The translations under genes were made by a program, and so were the position numbers. The notes beneath the pieces were generated by a model. The model was not told the DNA's origin and did not search any database. It saw only the letters and a program-made list of their open reading frames with translations. From positions 1 to 45,773 of the forward strand of contig JAPLFY010000049.1 in assembly GCA_026390435.1 (NCBI GenBank): a DNA stretch of 45,773 nucleotides, in the 5' to 3' direction. This document shows positions 28,234 through 36,940 of the stretch, in pieces. Positions within the stretch are counted from its first letter, which is position 1; each line of letters starts with the position of its first letter. Source of the DNA: Pseudomonadota bacterium. Its GTDB lineage: Bacteria > Bdellovibrionota_B > Oligoflexia > Oligoflexales > CAIYRB01.

Positions 28234-28932
28234 CTACGCCTCGCAAATTATTAAATTTACAGGCGCTATACCGGGTAAATTTCTCCAAATTGAGTGAAAC
28301 CGACCACAGCTAGTCCCGATGACATCGCGTATTTTTAATCCGTGATATCGAACTAGTTCTTTCCCAGCACGAGACGTAATCCCTCGGATATGATGGATTG
28401 GCTGATTTGTCGGATTATTAAAATCCCCGAAGATACCCGTACCCAAATTGGCTCTTTCATTGCTCACCTCAAGAATATGAGGCTGAAAGCCCATTAGTAA
28501 CTCCAATCGCGAATATAAAGACGAAAGATTAGGAAATGAGAGCGCAACGACACCGCCTTTTCGACAATATCGGACCGCATTCTTAATCAAGACGTCCGTC
28601 TTATCCACATGCTCAATCACCTCAAATAAACAAACCATGTCGAATTTTATATGTCTACCAAGGTCTAACTCAGATTCAATATCCGCGACGCAGAAGCGAT
28701 TAATTATCGATGGTACAATTTCCGGCTGAAGCCGATCAACGGAGCAGATTTCTAAATTGCTATTTTGCTCCCGACAATACGCCTCAAATGCAAACGAAAT
28801 TCCTGAACCTAAATTCAATAAACTGCCTTGGTGCTTTATATATGGATGCAGATAGTTATAAAAAGGCCAAAAAACATTTGCTTCCCCACGCATGAGCGAG
28901 CGATTAACAATAGCATTATCTAAATTTTTCAT
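28234..28932 (-). CDS. Class I SAM-dependent methyltransferase
   Basis: A 232-residue soluble protein. The SAM-binding motif I is LLNLGSGISF (about residue 38), followed by an acidic turn in CSVDRLQ, motif IV FDMVCLFEVIEHVD and a post-motif KGGVVALSFPN, all in the order of Methyltransf_11/23 enzymes. Such enzymes in glycan loci methylate sugars or lipids. It is convergent with the membrane protein gene (25 bases between stops) and follows the glycosyltransferase gene on its strand after 37 bases, so the two are likely one transcript. Confidence 0.75.
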   Translation of the reverse strand: MKNLDNAIVNRSLMRGEANVFWPFYNYLHPYIKHQGSLLNLGSGISFAFEAYCREQNSNLEICSVDRLQPEIVPSIINRFCVADIESELDLGRHIKFDMVCLFEVIEHVDKTDVLIKNAVRYCRKGGVVALSFPNLSSLYSRLELLMGFQPHILEVSNERANLGTGIFGDFNNPTNQPIHHIRGITSRAGKELVRYHGLKIRDVIGTSCGRFHSIWRNLPGIAPVNLIICEA

Positions 28933-28969
28933 ACGAAAATCCTCGCATTAAAACCCTCCAATTCTCTAA

Positions 28970-29779
28970 TCACTTCGCTCGAGCTAGATAGACTAACCCG
29001 ACTAGAAATCGGAGAAAAAGCATCGACGTCGCAAGTATTGGGTGGCCCAACATCCGCAAGAACTTGCCATTCTCCAAGTAAACACCCATATATCGATATT
29101 TCAAACCTAACTGCTTGTGAATAACCGGGTGATCTGGGCCCCATTTTTTCACGTATTCATTGAATGATTTAGAGTAATAGCTTTTTTTACGAATGTAGGT
29201 CCAAAAACTAAAATCACCCTCATTATGAAACAATGGCGACCGAACGATTGATACAGACCCACACTGTCTCACTCTCAAGTCAAAGTCCCAATCCTCCGGG
29301 CCCACAAACCTCTCGTCAAATCCGCCGATTTCAAGAAAGACTGATCGTCTAACAAACCGCACAGCATCGATGACGGTGCCGTCATAGAAGCCGCGCTCGA
29401 AACGCCTGACACTGATCCAAAAACCATTACCTACGACTGTCTCTGGAATATAGAGAGCAACCAGATTTTGATCTTTATCCATTTTTTCGACGCACTCATT
29501 AATTACCTCAGGCGACAGAGTCATATCTGCATCGAGATAAAGAGCATATTTTCCGGAACCCGATTTAATCCCGTAATTCCGCTGAGCACTTCGCTCCGGC
29601 CCGATATTGTAGACAAATGGTGTAAACTCTAGACTAACTTCTTTAGTCTTATCCTTAGATTCATTGTCCACCACAATGATTTCAAAATCTCTGAACGACT
29701 GTCTCGCAATACTTTCCAGACAAGCTCGAATATTTTTTTCTTCATTTTTTGTAGAAATGACGACAGAGACTGTTGGCAT
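28970..29779 (-). CDS. Family 2 glycosyltransferase
   Basis: A 269-residue protein with GAGAGG 6 bases before the ATG. The GT-A fold is clear: SVVISTKNEEKNIRACLES, IIVVDNESKDKT, and the DXD-type metal site LDADMTL at about residue 95, followed by GPEDWDFDLR, the acceptor-side acidic motif. A C-terminal hydrophobic stretch (about 245-265) may anchor it to the membrane. It should transfer a sugar from a nucleotide donor to a lipid or glycan acceptor; sugar and acceptor are unknown. Confidence 0.82.
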   Translation of the reverse strand: MPTVSVVISTKNEEKNIRACLESIARQSFRDFEIIVVDNESKDKTKEVSLEFTPFVYNIGPERSAQRNYGIKSGSGKYALYLDADMTLSPEVINECVEKMDKDQNLVALYIPETVVGNGFWISVRRFERGFYDGTVIDAVRFVRRSVFLEIGGFDERFVGPEDWDFDLRVRQCGSVSIVRSPLFHNEGDFSFWTYIRKKSYYSKSFNEYVKKWGPDHPVIHKQLGLKYRYMGVYLENGKFLRMLGHPILATSMLFLRFLVGLVYLARAK

Positions 29780-30035
29780 TTAGAACCTCTCGCAACAGAC
29801 CAATTATTTTCTGTGGTTTTAAAATTACATCCAGAAAGTTAGTATTTATAGTTTACCTTTGATCGCATCATCAGGCTAAACCAACGACCTAACAGAGAAC
29901 TAGCACCCAGCTGGAAGTGGGCACCTATTTGCCGCTGCATCTGGGCCCTGATACAATGAAAAGTAATCCTCGGCTAAAATTGCGAAGAAATTTCGTTACT
30001 TTCGCCCTAATTCAGATAAAGCTGAAAGAGCAGGT

Positions 30036-31022
30036 ATGGGATTTTCCATCATAATTCCGGTGAAGGAAATCAACGCCTATATTCGCGAGTCGATTCCTAT
30101 CACGTTGAAACTCGACTATTCCGAGTTCGAAATTATCATTTTACCCAACGATCCAGTCACCGAGGAAGATCTGCCGCTATATCTCCGCGATCCTCGTGTC
30201 AGTATCATCGCAACAGGTCGCGTCAGTCCGGCACTTAAACGCGACATTGGAGCGAAACATAGCCGCTATGATTACTTAGCCTTTCTTGACGACGACGCGT
30301 TCCCCCAATCAGATTGGCTAAAAGTCGCAGAAACCACATTAAAAGAGCGTCAAGTCGATGCACTGGGTGGTCCAGCAATCACCCCAGAAAACAGCTCACT
30401 TGGCGAGCAAGCTTCAGGACTATTTTTCGAGACATTAGTCGGAGGCGGGGGTTTATCATATCGCTACAAACCGGTAAAAAAGTCTTTTTTTGTCGATGAT
30501 TACCCAACTGTAAATTTAATAGTATCGAAGTCAAGCTTCGACTCTATCGGTGGCTTCGATAACAACTACTGGCCAGGCGAGGACACCAAATTCTGCCTTG
30601 ATTTGGTCAATGCAGGATACAAGATCCTTTATGTTCCTGAATTGATAGTTTGGCATCATCGCAGGGAACTCTTACTTCCACATCTTAAGCAAGTAGGTGG
30701 GTACGGACGGCACCGCGGCTATTTCGCTCGAACTTTACCGAAAACTTCACTGCGCCCAACTTATTTCGCGCCAAGCGTTTTCGCCTTAGGAAACTTTTCT
30801 CTAGCCATCTTATCCATCTGGTCACCATTATTTTTTAAAATTTGGATCTGCCTTTTACTCACTTATTTTGCGGCATGTACGATTGATGTTTTCTCTAGAA
30901 CAAGACGACCAATCCTCGGCTTTCTCACCACAATAGTAACTTTCTTATCGCACATGACCTACGGATGTATGTTTTTGCGCGGTCTTTTTTCTTCGTCTCA
31001 TTTTCGCAGTCACCTTAGGTAA
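30036..31022 (+). CDS. Family 2 glycosyltransferase with C-terminal membrane helices
   Basis: A 328-residue protein. The N-terminal GT-A domain starts FSIIIPVKEINAYI and has FLDDDAFPQSDW as metal-binding motif, and WPGEDTKFCLDLV as the acidic acceptor motif, followed by VWHHRRELL. Two or three hydrophobic segments (about residues 245-320) would hold it at the inner membrane. It is the first gene of a three-gene plus-strand unit: the next gene begins 11 bases after its stop. The 256 bases upstream, between this gene and the divergent glycosyltransferase, contain no other visible gene. Confidence 0.8.
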   Translation: MGFSIIIPVKEINAYIRESIPITLKLDYSEFEIIILPNDPVTEEDLPLYLRDPRVSIIATGRVSPALKRDIGAKHSRYDYLAFLDDDAFPQSDWLKVAETTLKERQVDALGGPAITPENSSLGEQASGLFFETLVGGGGLSYRYKPVKKSFFVDDYPTVNLIVSKSSFDSIGGFDNNYWPGEDTKFCLDLVNAGYKILYVPELIVWHHRRELLLPHLKQVGGYGRHRGYFARTLPKTSLRPTYFAPSVFALGNFSLAILSIWSPLFFKIWICLLLTYFAACTIDVFSRTRRPILGFLTTIVTFLSHMTYGCMFLRGLFSSSHFRSHLR

Positions 31023-31033
31023 GGAAGCCTTGT

Positions 31034-31684
31034 ATGCGGCGAGGTCTTCATAAAGTAATTGGTATTGACCTACTAACAGACCACACATTTTCTCTCCGCT
31101 TAGAACGGAAAGATGTGACTTTTTTAGCTGGCCAATGCTTCAATATCGGCCTTCCTGAGACGGCGGTGAATCGCGAGTACTCTTCCTACTCGAGTGTCTT
31201 CGACGATGAACTACAGTTTTTAGTGCGAGAAATTGAAGATGGGCAAGTTAGCCCTAAACTTAAATCATTAAAACCTGGTGACTTTGTTGAAGTGGACGGA
31301 GCATATGGTCTTTTTACAATTGATCCAACACTGATTCCTAATCATTCATTCTATTTTATCGGAACAGGCACAGGAATTGCTCCATTCCATTGTTTTGTGA
31401 AGTCTTTGCCAGGATTAGATTACAAAATCATTCACGGAACACGCTATGTAAACGAGGCCTACAACCGACTTGATTACAGCAAAGGCAGATACGTAAATTG
31501 CGCGACCCACGACAAGATCGCAGATTTTAACGGCAGAGTGACCGACTATTTGATATCGAATCCACCGCCAACGGCCGCGATATATTATCTATGCGGCAAC
31601 CGTAACATGATAAACGACGTATACGATATCCTGAGAGAGCGAGATATCTCGAGTAGCCAAATAATCACGGAAGTATTCTTCTGA
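31034..31684 (+). CDS. Ferredoxin-NADP reductase-like flavoprotein
   Basis: A 216-residue protein, AAGGA 8 bases upstream. It is essentially the bare two-domain reductase core: an FAD-binding barrel with REYSSYS (the RxYS flavin motif) and a nucleotide-binding domain with GTGTGIAPF and YLCGNRNMI. No iron-sulfur domain is fused. It would pass electrons between NAD(P)H and a small protein carrier or a partner enzyme. The next gene, a radical SAM enzyme, starts 10 bases after its stop; radical SAM enzymes need low-potential reduction, so this reductase may serve it directly (inference). Confidence 0.82.
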   Translation: MRRGLHKVIGIDLLTDHTFSLRLERKDVTFLAGQCFNIGLPETAVNREYSSYSSVFDDELQFLVREIEDGQVSPKLKSLKPGDFVEVDGAYGLFTIDPTLIPNHSFYFIGTGTGIAPFHCFVKSLPGLDYKIIHGTRYVNEAYNRLDYSKGRYVNCATHDKIADFNGRVTDYLISNPPPTAAIYYLCGNRNMINDVYDILRERDISSSQIITEVFF

Positions 31685-31694
31685 AGGGGCCATC

Positions 31695-33230
31695 GTGAAG
31701 GTTGCCATTTCCTACCCACCTATCGTCAATGACCGTGGTCAAAAAGCCATGGTTTCGCAGAATAGAAACGTACAGTTTTTCAAGACTCCAACGTATCTGC
31801 TGCCTGTAGTTCACGCTCAAGCCGCAACATGGCTAAAACAACTTCGCATGGAAGTGATATGGGATGATGGGAACGCGCAGCTAAAAAGCTACGATCAGTG
31901 GTTCCATGATCTCGTCACTGCCAAACCTGACGTGATTATCTTTGAGAGCACCACTCCGGTGATGAAGTTTTATTGGCGCACAACAGACGCGCTTAAAAAG
32001 ATTCTACCAAACACCATTTTTATTATGACCGGATATCATTCGATGCGGCGGCCCGAGGAGACACTTGAGCTTTCGCAAACTGATATTGTTCTCAGGAGTA
32101 ATCACGTTGACTTTGTACTTGCGAAGTTAATCCCCTTCATTGCCAATAATCCAGACTGGCGCATCACCTGCAATCTAGAGGGTCTGGCGATCCGAGTGGA
32201 CGCTAGCAAGATTCGCTCGACCGGTCACTTTCGGCAGGTGGAGCCTCTGGAAAGATCGCCGATGGTAGATCGTGACCTGGTGCTGTGGAAAAATTATGCC
32301 TTTGAAAACGGAAATTACCTGCAGACACCTGGCACCTACGCCACCAGTGTAATTCGTGACTGCATGTTTGGTAAGTGTACTTTCTGTCGTTACAATGGCC
32401 CTGACCTAACGTTTTCAGTTCTACCTGTAGAGAAAAGCCTTGATGAATACGAAAGACTGATTAACGAACACGGAGTCAAAGAGATATTTGACGATTCTGG
32501 CGTTTGGTATCGCGGGAAAGAGGCCCGAGAATTTGCACAGGGTATTATCAAACGCGGCCTGCACAAAAAGGGTTGCTACTTCGGTTTTAATACTCGATTT
32601 GAGTATCTCGACAAAGAGACAATCGAACTCCTTGCAGAAGCCAACTTTCGCTTTGTATTAATCGGTCTAGAAGCGGCTGACGAGGAGACATTGACGCGAT
32701 TAAACAAAGGCTATCAGCTCCAGCATGTCGAACGCAGCCTGAAATGGATGAGCGATGCCGGCCTGCACCCGCATCTGACTATTATGGTCGGCTACTACTG
32801 GCAAACCAGTGAGCAGCTCAAAAAGACGGTCGAATTAGTCAAGAGCCTGATGTTTCGGGGACTAGCCAGGACTCTACAGGTGACTCTCTGCACACCCCTT
32901 GACTTCACCCCTTACCATCAGGAATGTATCCAAAATAAAGTTCTTTTGACCGACAATTATGACGACTTTGATATGAGTAAACTCATAGTAAAAACGCCGC
33001 TTCCCCATGCGGAATATTATCAGGCCGTTAGGGAGATGTATGGCATCGCTTTTCATCCCCGATTTTTACTTAGGCAGCTCCGTTTCTTGCTAACCTTCAG
33101 ACGCAGAGATTGGCAATTCCTCTTCACATACGGCCTTCGCGCAGTTCGCCGCGTCCGTAATCATATGTTTAATTTAACAAGAGGAGAGGGTTTGGTTATA
33201 CCAGACCCCGATGCACCTACCTCACGTTGA
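31695..33230 (+). CDS. B12-type radical SAM enzyme with CX4CX2C cluster motif
   Basis: A 511-residue protein starting at GTG behind AAGGGG. The N-terminal 170 residues look like a cobalamin-binding-type Rossmann domain (KPDVIIFES, IFIMTGYHSMRRPEE) but lack the DXHXXG cobalamin-ligand motif. The radical SAM barrel follows, with DCMFGKCTFC at about residue 222; the cysteine spacing is CX4CX2C instead of the usual CX3CX2C. RFVLIGLEAADEETL and the C-terminal part are typical of the B12-radical SAM superfamily. Likely reactions include methylation of unactivated carbon or ring rearrangement on a lipid or glycan. The stop is immediately followed by the stop of the convergent aminopeptidase gene. 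Confidence 0.78.
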   Translation: MKVAISYPPIVNDRGQKAMVSQNRNVQFFKTPTYLLPVVHAQAATWLKQLRMEVIWDDGNAQLKSYDQWFHDLVTAKPDVIIFESTTPVMKFYWRTTDALKKILPNTIFIMTGYHSMRRPEETLELSQTDIVLRSNHVDFVLAKLIPFIANNPDWRITCNLEGLAIRVDASKIRSTGHFRQVEPLERSPMVDRDLVLWKNYAFENGNYLQTPGTYATSVIRDCMFGKCTFCRYNGPDLTFSVLPVEKSLDEYERLINEHGVKEIFDDSGVWYRGKEAREFAQGIIKRGLHKKGCYFGFNTRFEYLDKETIELLAEANFRFVLIGLEAADEETLTRLNKGYQLQHVERSLKWMSDAGLHPHLTIMVGYYWQTSEQLKKTVELVKSLMFRGLARTLQVTLCTPLDFTPYHQECIQNKVLLTDNYDDFDMSKLIVKTPLPHAEYYQAVREMYGIAFHPRFLLRQLRFLLTFRRRDWQFLFTYGLRAVRRVRNHMFNLTRGEGLVIPDPDAPTSR

Positions 33231-34715
33231 TTAAAGGTCACCCACCCAAGCTCCGGTATCCTGACTTAAACTGCGAAACATCGCATTAAACGGTGCGCCA
33301 GTGGCTCCGTAGTTAGCACCAGGATAGTCACCGCTCCAGTTCCAGGTAGAAGCAAAAATATCGAAGTGAATCATGGGTAGAGTCGCGAACTCCTTTAAGA
33401 AGTGAGCTGCGACATTGGAGCCACCACCAATATGCGAATCCTTTGGCATTCGCCCCATATTTGTTAAGTCTGCGGCTATGTGTGAGTTGCCTTGGAGAAA
33501 AGGCAAAAACTCACCCCAAAACGTAAACTCTTCGCCAACATCGCGACCGGCGCGCTGAAGGCTATCTTGGCAACTTTGTGGCGCGAAATGCACTGGAGTA
33601 AAGAAGTTCGTAAACTGCCGTAACGACGCTGTCGTCAACGTCGCTGCGACTAGCGTTTGCGCAGGATTGAGCTCCCTCTGCGAGTAACTAATCGCATCGG
33701 CCAGGATCAACCGTCCCTCGGCATCGGTATGCTCGATGATGACATCTTTTCCGCTGAATGACCGAATGATTGCTCCCGGTTTCACCGAGCGCTCACCAAT
33801 CAGATTTTCACAGCAGGGAATAGCAACCGCCAATGGCCCGTCGTAGCCACTTTCCACTAAAGCCATGAACAGATTGACCATGAGCCCAGCACCGCCCATG
33901 TCATTTTTCATACAATTGACATGGCCCTCATGGGGCTTCAGGTTAATACCACCCGTATCAAAGGTGATACCCTTACCTACCAATAGCAAAGGCCTTGATC
34001 CTGGCATCACGCGATGGGTAGCCAAGTAAAATCGAGACGGCGAAAGGTCACTAGCTTGGCCCACTGCCAACAGTAAGTTCATCCCTAACTTGGTAAGACC
34101 TTCACGCCCAAACGAATTAAATTCGCAGCCATGACGTCGACAAAATGCCTCCAGTCTTTCGCCAATAACGACAGAAGTTAATTCATCCGGATTCTCGTTA
34201 ACCCAGCGGCGAAAGCCTAGTTGGTGCCGCAGTCGCAAATCATAATGGGGATCCGCAGACTTCAAGGTTTCCGCATCACTGGTGAGTATACGCAGACTCT
34301 CTAGCTCGCTGCGTTCATAGCGCGGAGTCATCTTACGCGTCCAGAGATCCTCGACAATGGCCAGCTCAGCTGGTCCAGATCCCGCTTCAAGATAAACCGC
34401 AATCTTCTTGAGATTGAACTGCGTGGTCAACGCAGTCACCATCTTATGGGCTACCCAGCGCCTTTCCAGGGCTGAAACACCCAACTTTTGCCAGCTAAGT
34501 ACAGTGTAAGGGCGAAGGCCATCATGACTCAGAAAGCCACTGTCGCTGCGAAGATAGTGCGTAGTCCGAGCTAAGCTCGGAGCCGATTTTTCAACCAGCT
34601 CCCGCACCCAAGCCGCCCTGTCACCCGACGGCGCACCAAGGACAATTAGCAATTCATCCGGCGCCACATGGTCAGCAACACTGCCGGATGGAATCTCTTT
34701 GATCTCTGGAATCAT
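33231..34715 (-). CDS. M17 leucyl-aminopeptidase-type metallopeptidase
   Basis: About 494 residues from the ATG at 34715, which overlaps the aldehyde dehydrogenase stop as ATGA and has GAGG 8 bases upstream. The catalytic C-terminal domain shows the family motifs: VGKGITFDTGGINLKP (metal-binding lysine and aspartate), NDMGGAG, and HTDAEGRLILAD (metal ligands and catalytic arginine). Removes N-terminal residues from peptides, usually as a hexamer with two metals. As the last gene of the gamma-glutamyl operon it could cleave a dipeptide-like product, e.g. a gamma-glutamyl or Cys/Leu-Gly-like intermediate; that is inference. Confidence 0.85.
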   Translation of the reverse strand: MIPEIKEIPSGSVADHVAPDELLIVLGAPSGDRAAWVRELVEKSAPSLARTTHYLRSDSGFLSHDGLRPYTVLSWQKLGVSALERRWVAHKMVTALTTQFNLKKIAVYLEAGSGPAELAIVEDLWTRKMTPRYERSELESLRILTSDAETLKSADPHYDLRLRHQLGFRRWVNENPDELTSVVIGERLEAFCRRHGCEFNSFGREGLTKLGMNLLLAVGQASDLSPSRFYLATHRVMPGSRPLLLVGKGITFDTGGINLKPHEGHVNCMKNDMGGAGLMVNLFMALVESGYDGPLAVAIPCCENLIGERSVKPGAIIRSFSGKDVIIEHTDAEGRLILADAISYSQRELNPAQTLVAATLTTASLRQFTNFFTPVHFAPQSCQDSLQRAGRDVGEEFTFWGEFLPFLQGNSHIAADLTNMGRMPKDSHIGGGSNVAAHFLKEFATLPMIHFDIFASTWNWSGDYPGANYGATGAPFNAMFRSLSQDTGAWVGDL

Positions 34716-36088
34716 GACGGCAACCTCAGATGCCAGGCTTTTGGCTTCAGAAATGCATCTATCCCCAGTAACGACAGAGTAGAACCTATGCCGGAATGGC
34801 CGCGACCACTCCAAGGCAGACGCGGACTAACACGGTCACAGCAGTTCCAATAGACACTGCCGGCATTGAGTTGATTCATGAGCGACGTCGCCGTGGCTGC
34901 ATCACGCGTATAGACCCCAGCAGTGAGACCATATTCGGTATCGTTCATAAGCTGCAAGGCCTCGGCATCATCCCGCACCTTTTGAATCCCAATCACTGGA
35001 CCAAAAGACTCTTCACGCATGACAGCCATCGTATGATCGACATTCGTTAAAACAGTCGCGGGAAAATAGGCGCCTTTGCCAGCTTGGCGCTCGCCGCCTA
35101 ACAGCAATTTCGCGCCTTTTTTAACGGCGTCACGGACTTGCTCCTCAAGCACACTAAGCTGCGCTTTACGTGCTAGCGGACCAAAATAAACACCTTCCTC
35201 AGTCGGATTGCCACTTTTCAAAGTCCGTGTGAAAGCGACAAAGTGCTCAACAAATTTGTCATAGACATCCTGATGGACATAAATACGTTCGACTGCGCAG
35301 CAACTTTGCCCTGCATTGTAAAATGCACCATCGGCAGTGCTTTCAGCGGCAACTTTGACATTTACATCTGGACGAATGTACACGGGATCTTTGCCGCCCA
35401 GCTCAAGCTGCACGCGCACCATCCGACCAGCAACTTTTTCCATGATTTTTTTACCGGTGGCGTAAGAGCCAGTAAAAAATACACCATCAACTGGCTGATC
35501 TAGTAGCCAACCACCAACCTCACCACCACCAACTAAACATTGAAATAGTCCGCTAGGCAAACCAGCATCGTGCCAAAGCTTCTCGATGTGACGACCGGTC
35601 AAAGTGGCAAATTCAGATGGCTTATATAGAACCGCATTCCCCGTTAGTAGAGCTGGAATAAACACATTGCTGCCAACAAAGTACGGGTAGTTCCACGCTG
35701 AAATATTAGCAATGACTCCCAGAGGCTCTTGGCTGATCCGTTCTGTCATACCTGCAGCAGCGTCATGCTGGACTACTTGGTCGCGGAGACGAGCGGATGT
35801 TTCACTGAGGAAGAAGTCGATCCGAGCCAAGGTACCGTTAACCTCGTTGCGAGCTTGTGCCAAAGGCTTACCAACCTCGCTGGTTAAGATTCGGGCGCCT
35901 TCCTCACTGCTTTCCGCTAACAACTTACGAAATCGCTCGACCACTTTCACTCGTTCTGCATAAGGCGTCGCACGCCAAGCCAACTGCGCGATTTTAGCTG
36001 CGGCAAACTTTTGGCTCACAGCTAGTTTTTGATCGGTTTCTAAACGGGTAATCACCGTTTCATTTGCTGGATTAACGACTTCTAACAT
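34712..36088 (-). CDS. Aldehyde dehydrogenase (NAD(P)-dependent)
   Basis: A protein of about 458 residues from the ATG at 36088, preceded by GAGG 7 bases upstream. Classical family motifs are present: FTGSYATGKKIM for the nucleotide fold, VQLELGGKDP with the catalytic glutamate, and NAGQSCCAVERI with the nucleophilic cysteine. Oxidises an aldehyde to an acid. In this operon it follows, in pathway logic, the iron alcohol dehydrogenase, and would oxidise the gamma-glutamyl-protected aldehyde. It is coupled to the downstream aminopeptidase through an ATGA overlap and lies 74 bases after the amidotransferase stop. Confidence 0.9.
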   Translation of the reverse strand: MLEVVNPANETVITRLETDQKLAVSQKFAAAKIAQLAWRATPYAERVKVVERFRKLLAESSEEGARILTSEVGKPLAQARNEVNGTLARIDFFLSETSARLRDQVVQHDAAAGMTERISQEPLGVIANISAWNYPYFVGSNVFIPALLTGNAVLYKPSEFATLTGRHIEKLWHDAGLPSGLFQCLVGGGEVGGWLLDQPVDGVFFTGSYATGKKIMEKVAGRMVRVQLELGGKDPVYIRPDVNVKVAAESTADGAFYNAGQSCCAVERIYVHQDVYDKFVEHFVAFTRTLKSGNPTEEGVYFGPLARKAQLSVLEEQVRDAVKKGAKLLLGGERQAGKGAYFPATVLTNVDHTMAVMREESFGPVIGIQKVRDDAEALQLMNDTEYGLTAGVYTRDAATATSLMNQLNAGSVYWNCCDRVSPRLPWSGRGHSGIGSTLSLLGIDAFLKPKAWHLRLPS

Positions 36089-36162
36089 CAATAGACCTCG
36101 TGATTTAAATGCCTAATTTTGTGCTTAATCGTAGCGCACACTAGCCTTTGCTAATATGCACC

Positions 36163-36939
36163 TCAGCGTTTACGGTCACGTGCTGCTGATAAGAGTGCTT
36201 GCAGCACAGGTACAGGACTGAGGAGAGCTGTATCCGCATCCGATTGCAATTCTGGATGCCATTGTAAACCAAGTAAAAAGGCCCCAGACGCGTCTTTAAG
36301 ACGAAGTGCCTCAACGACACCATCAGAAGGTGATCGCGCCTCCACCTTCAAATCTGGCGCCAGATCTTTTACCGCTTGGTGATGCACGCTATTGATCATG
36401 CCCTCGCTAACGCCGTAAAGCTTTGCTAATGCACCGCCCCGCTCTAGGGTTAGCTCGTGATGATTGCCCTCATAAACATCAAAAATCCGGTGATGCAGCG
36501 AGCCCGGATGCTGACTACGAACATCCTGGAAAAGCGTACCGCCCAACGCCACGTTGAGAACTTGGTGTCCACGGCAGATACCTAGTATCGGCTTGTCGTG
36601 TTTAAGAGCCGCCCTTACCAGTGCAATCTCATAGTCGTCACGATGCTTATCTCCAACCCATTCAGGACGCAGCGGCTTCTCACCATATGACTCTGGCGCC
36701 ATATCGACACCGCCGGTGATAATGATCGCATCAAGCTCTGCGACCATATCATCCACGCTCATGCCACCAGCTAATGTAGGTGTTGTTGGCAGCAGCAAAG
36801 CAAAGGCTCCAGCCGCCATCACCCAGTGGGCCATATTTTCTTCAAGATAAAGCAGCCGCCGGCCCTTATAGGCCATGCGTGACAAATCCGGTTGATAAAT
36901 GTTGGCACTTAGACCAATGCGTAACCGCGACTGAACCAT
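36163..36939 (-). CDS. Gamma-glutamyl hydrolase, PuuD-like class I amidotransferase
   Basis: About 258 residues from the ATG at 36939, which lies 1 base after the upstream TGA; the longer TTG start is less likely. The nucleophile elbow is LGICRGHQVLN, the catalytic histidine and glutamate sit in LQWHPE near the C-terminus, and an IITGGVDMAPESYG segment forms the substrate loop of the C26/PuuD family. Members hydrolyse the gamma-glutamyl bond of gamma-glutamyl-amino acids, releasing glutamate. It is placed between the iron dehydrogenase and the aldehyde dehydrogenase, as expected for the last step of a gamma-glutamylation route. Confidence 0.85.
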   Translation of the reverse strand: MVQSRLRIGLSANIYQPDLSRMAYKGRRLLYLEENMAHWVMAAGAFALLLPTTPTLAGGMSVDDMVAELDAIIITGGVDMAPESYGEKPLRPEWVGDKHRDDYEIALVRAALKHDKPILGICRGHQVLNVALGGTLFQDVRSQHPGSLHHRIFDVYEGNHHELTLERGGALAKLYGVSEGMINSVHHQAVKDLAPDLKVEARSPSDGVVEALRLKDASGAFLLGLQWHPELQSDADTALLSPVPVLQALLSAARDRKR

Positions 36940-36940
36940 C

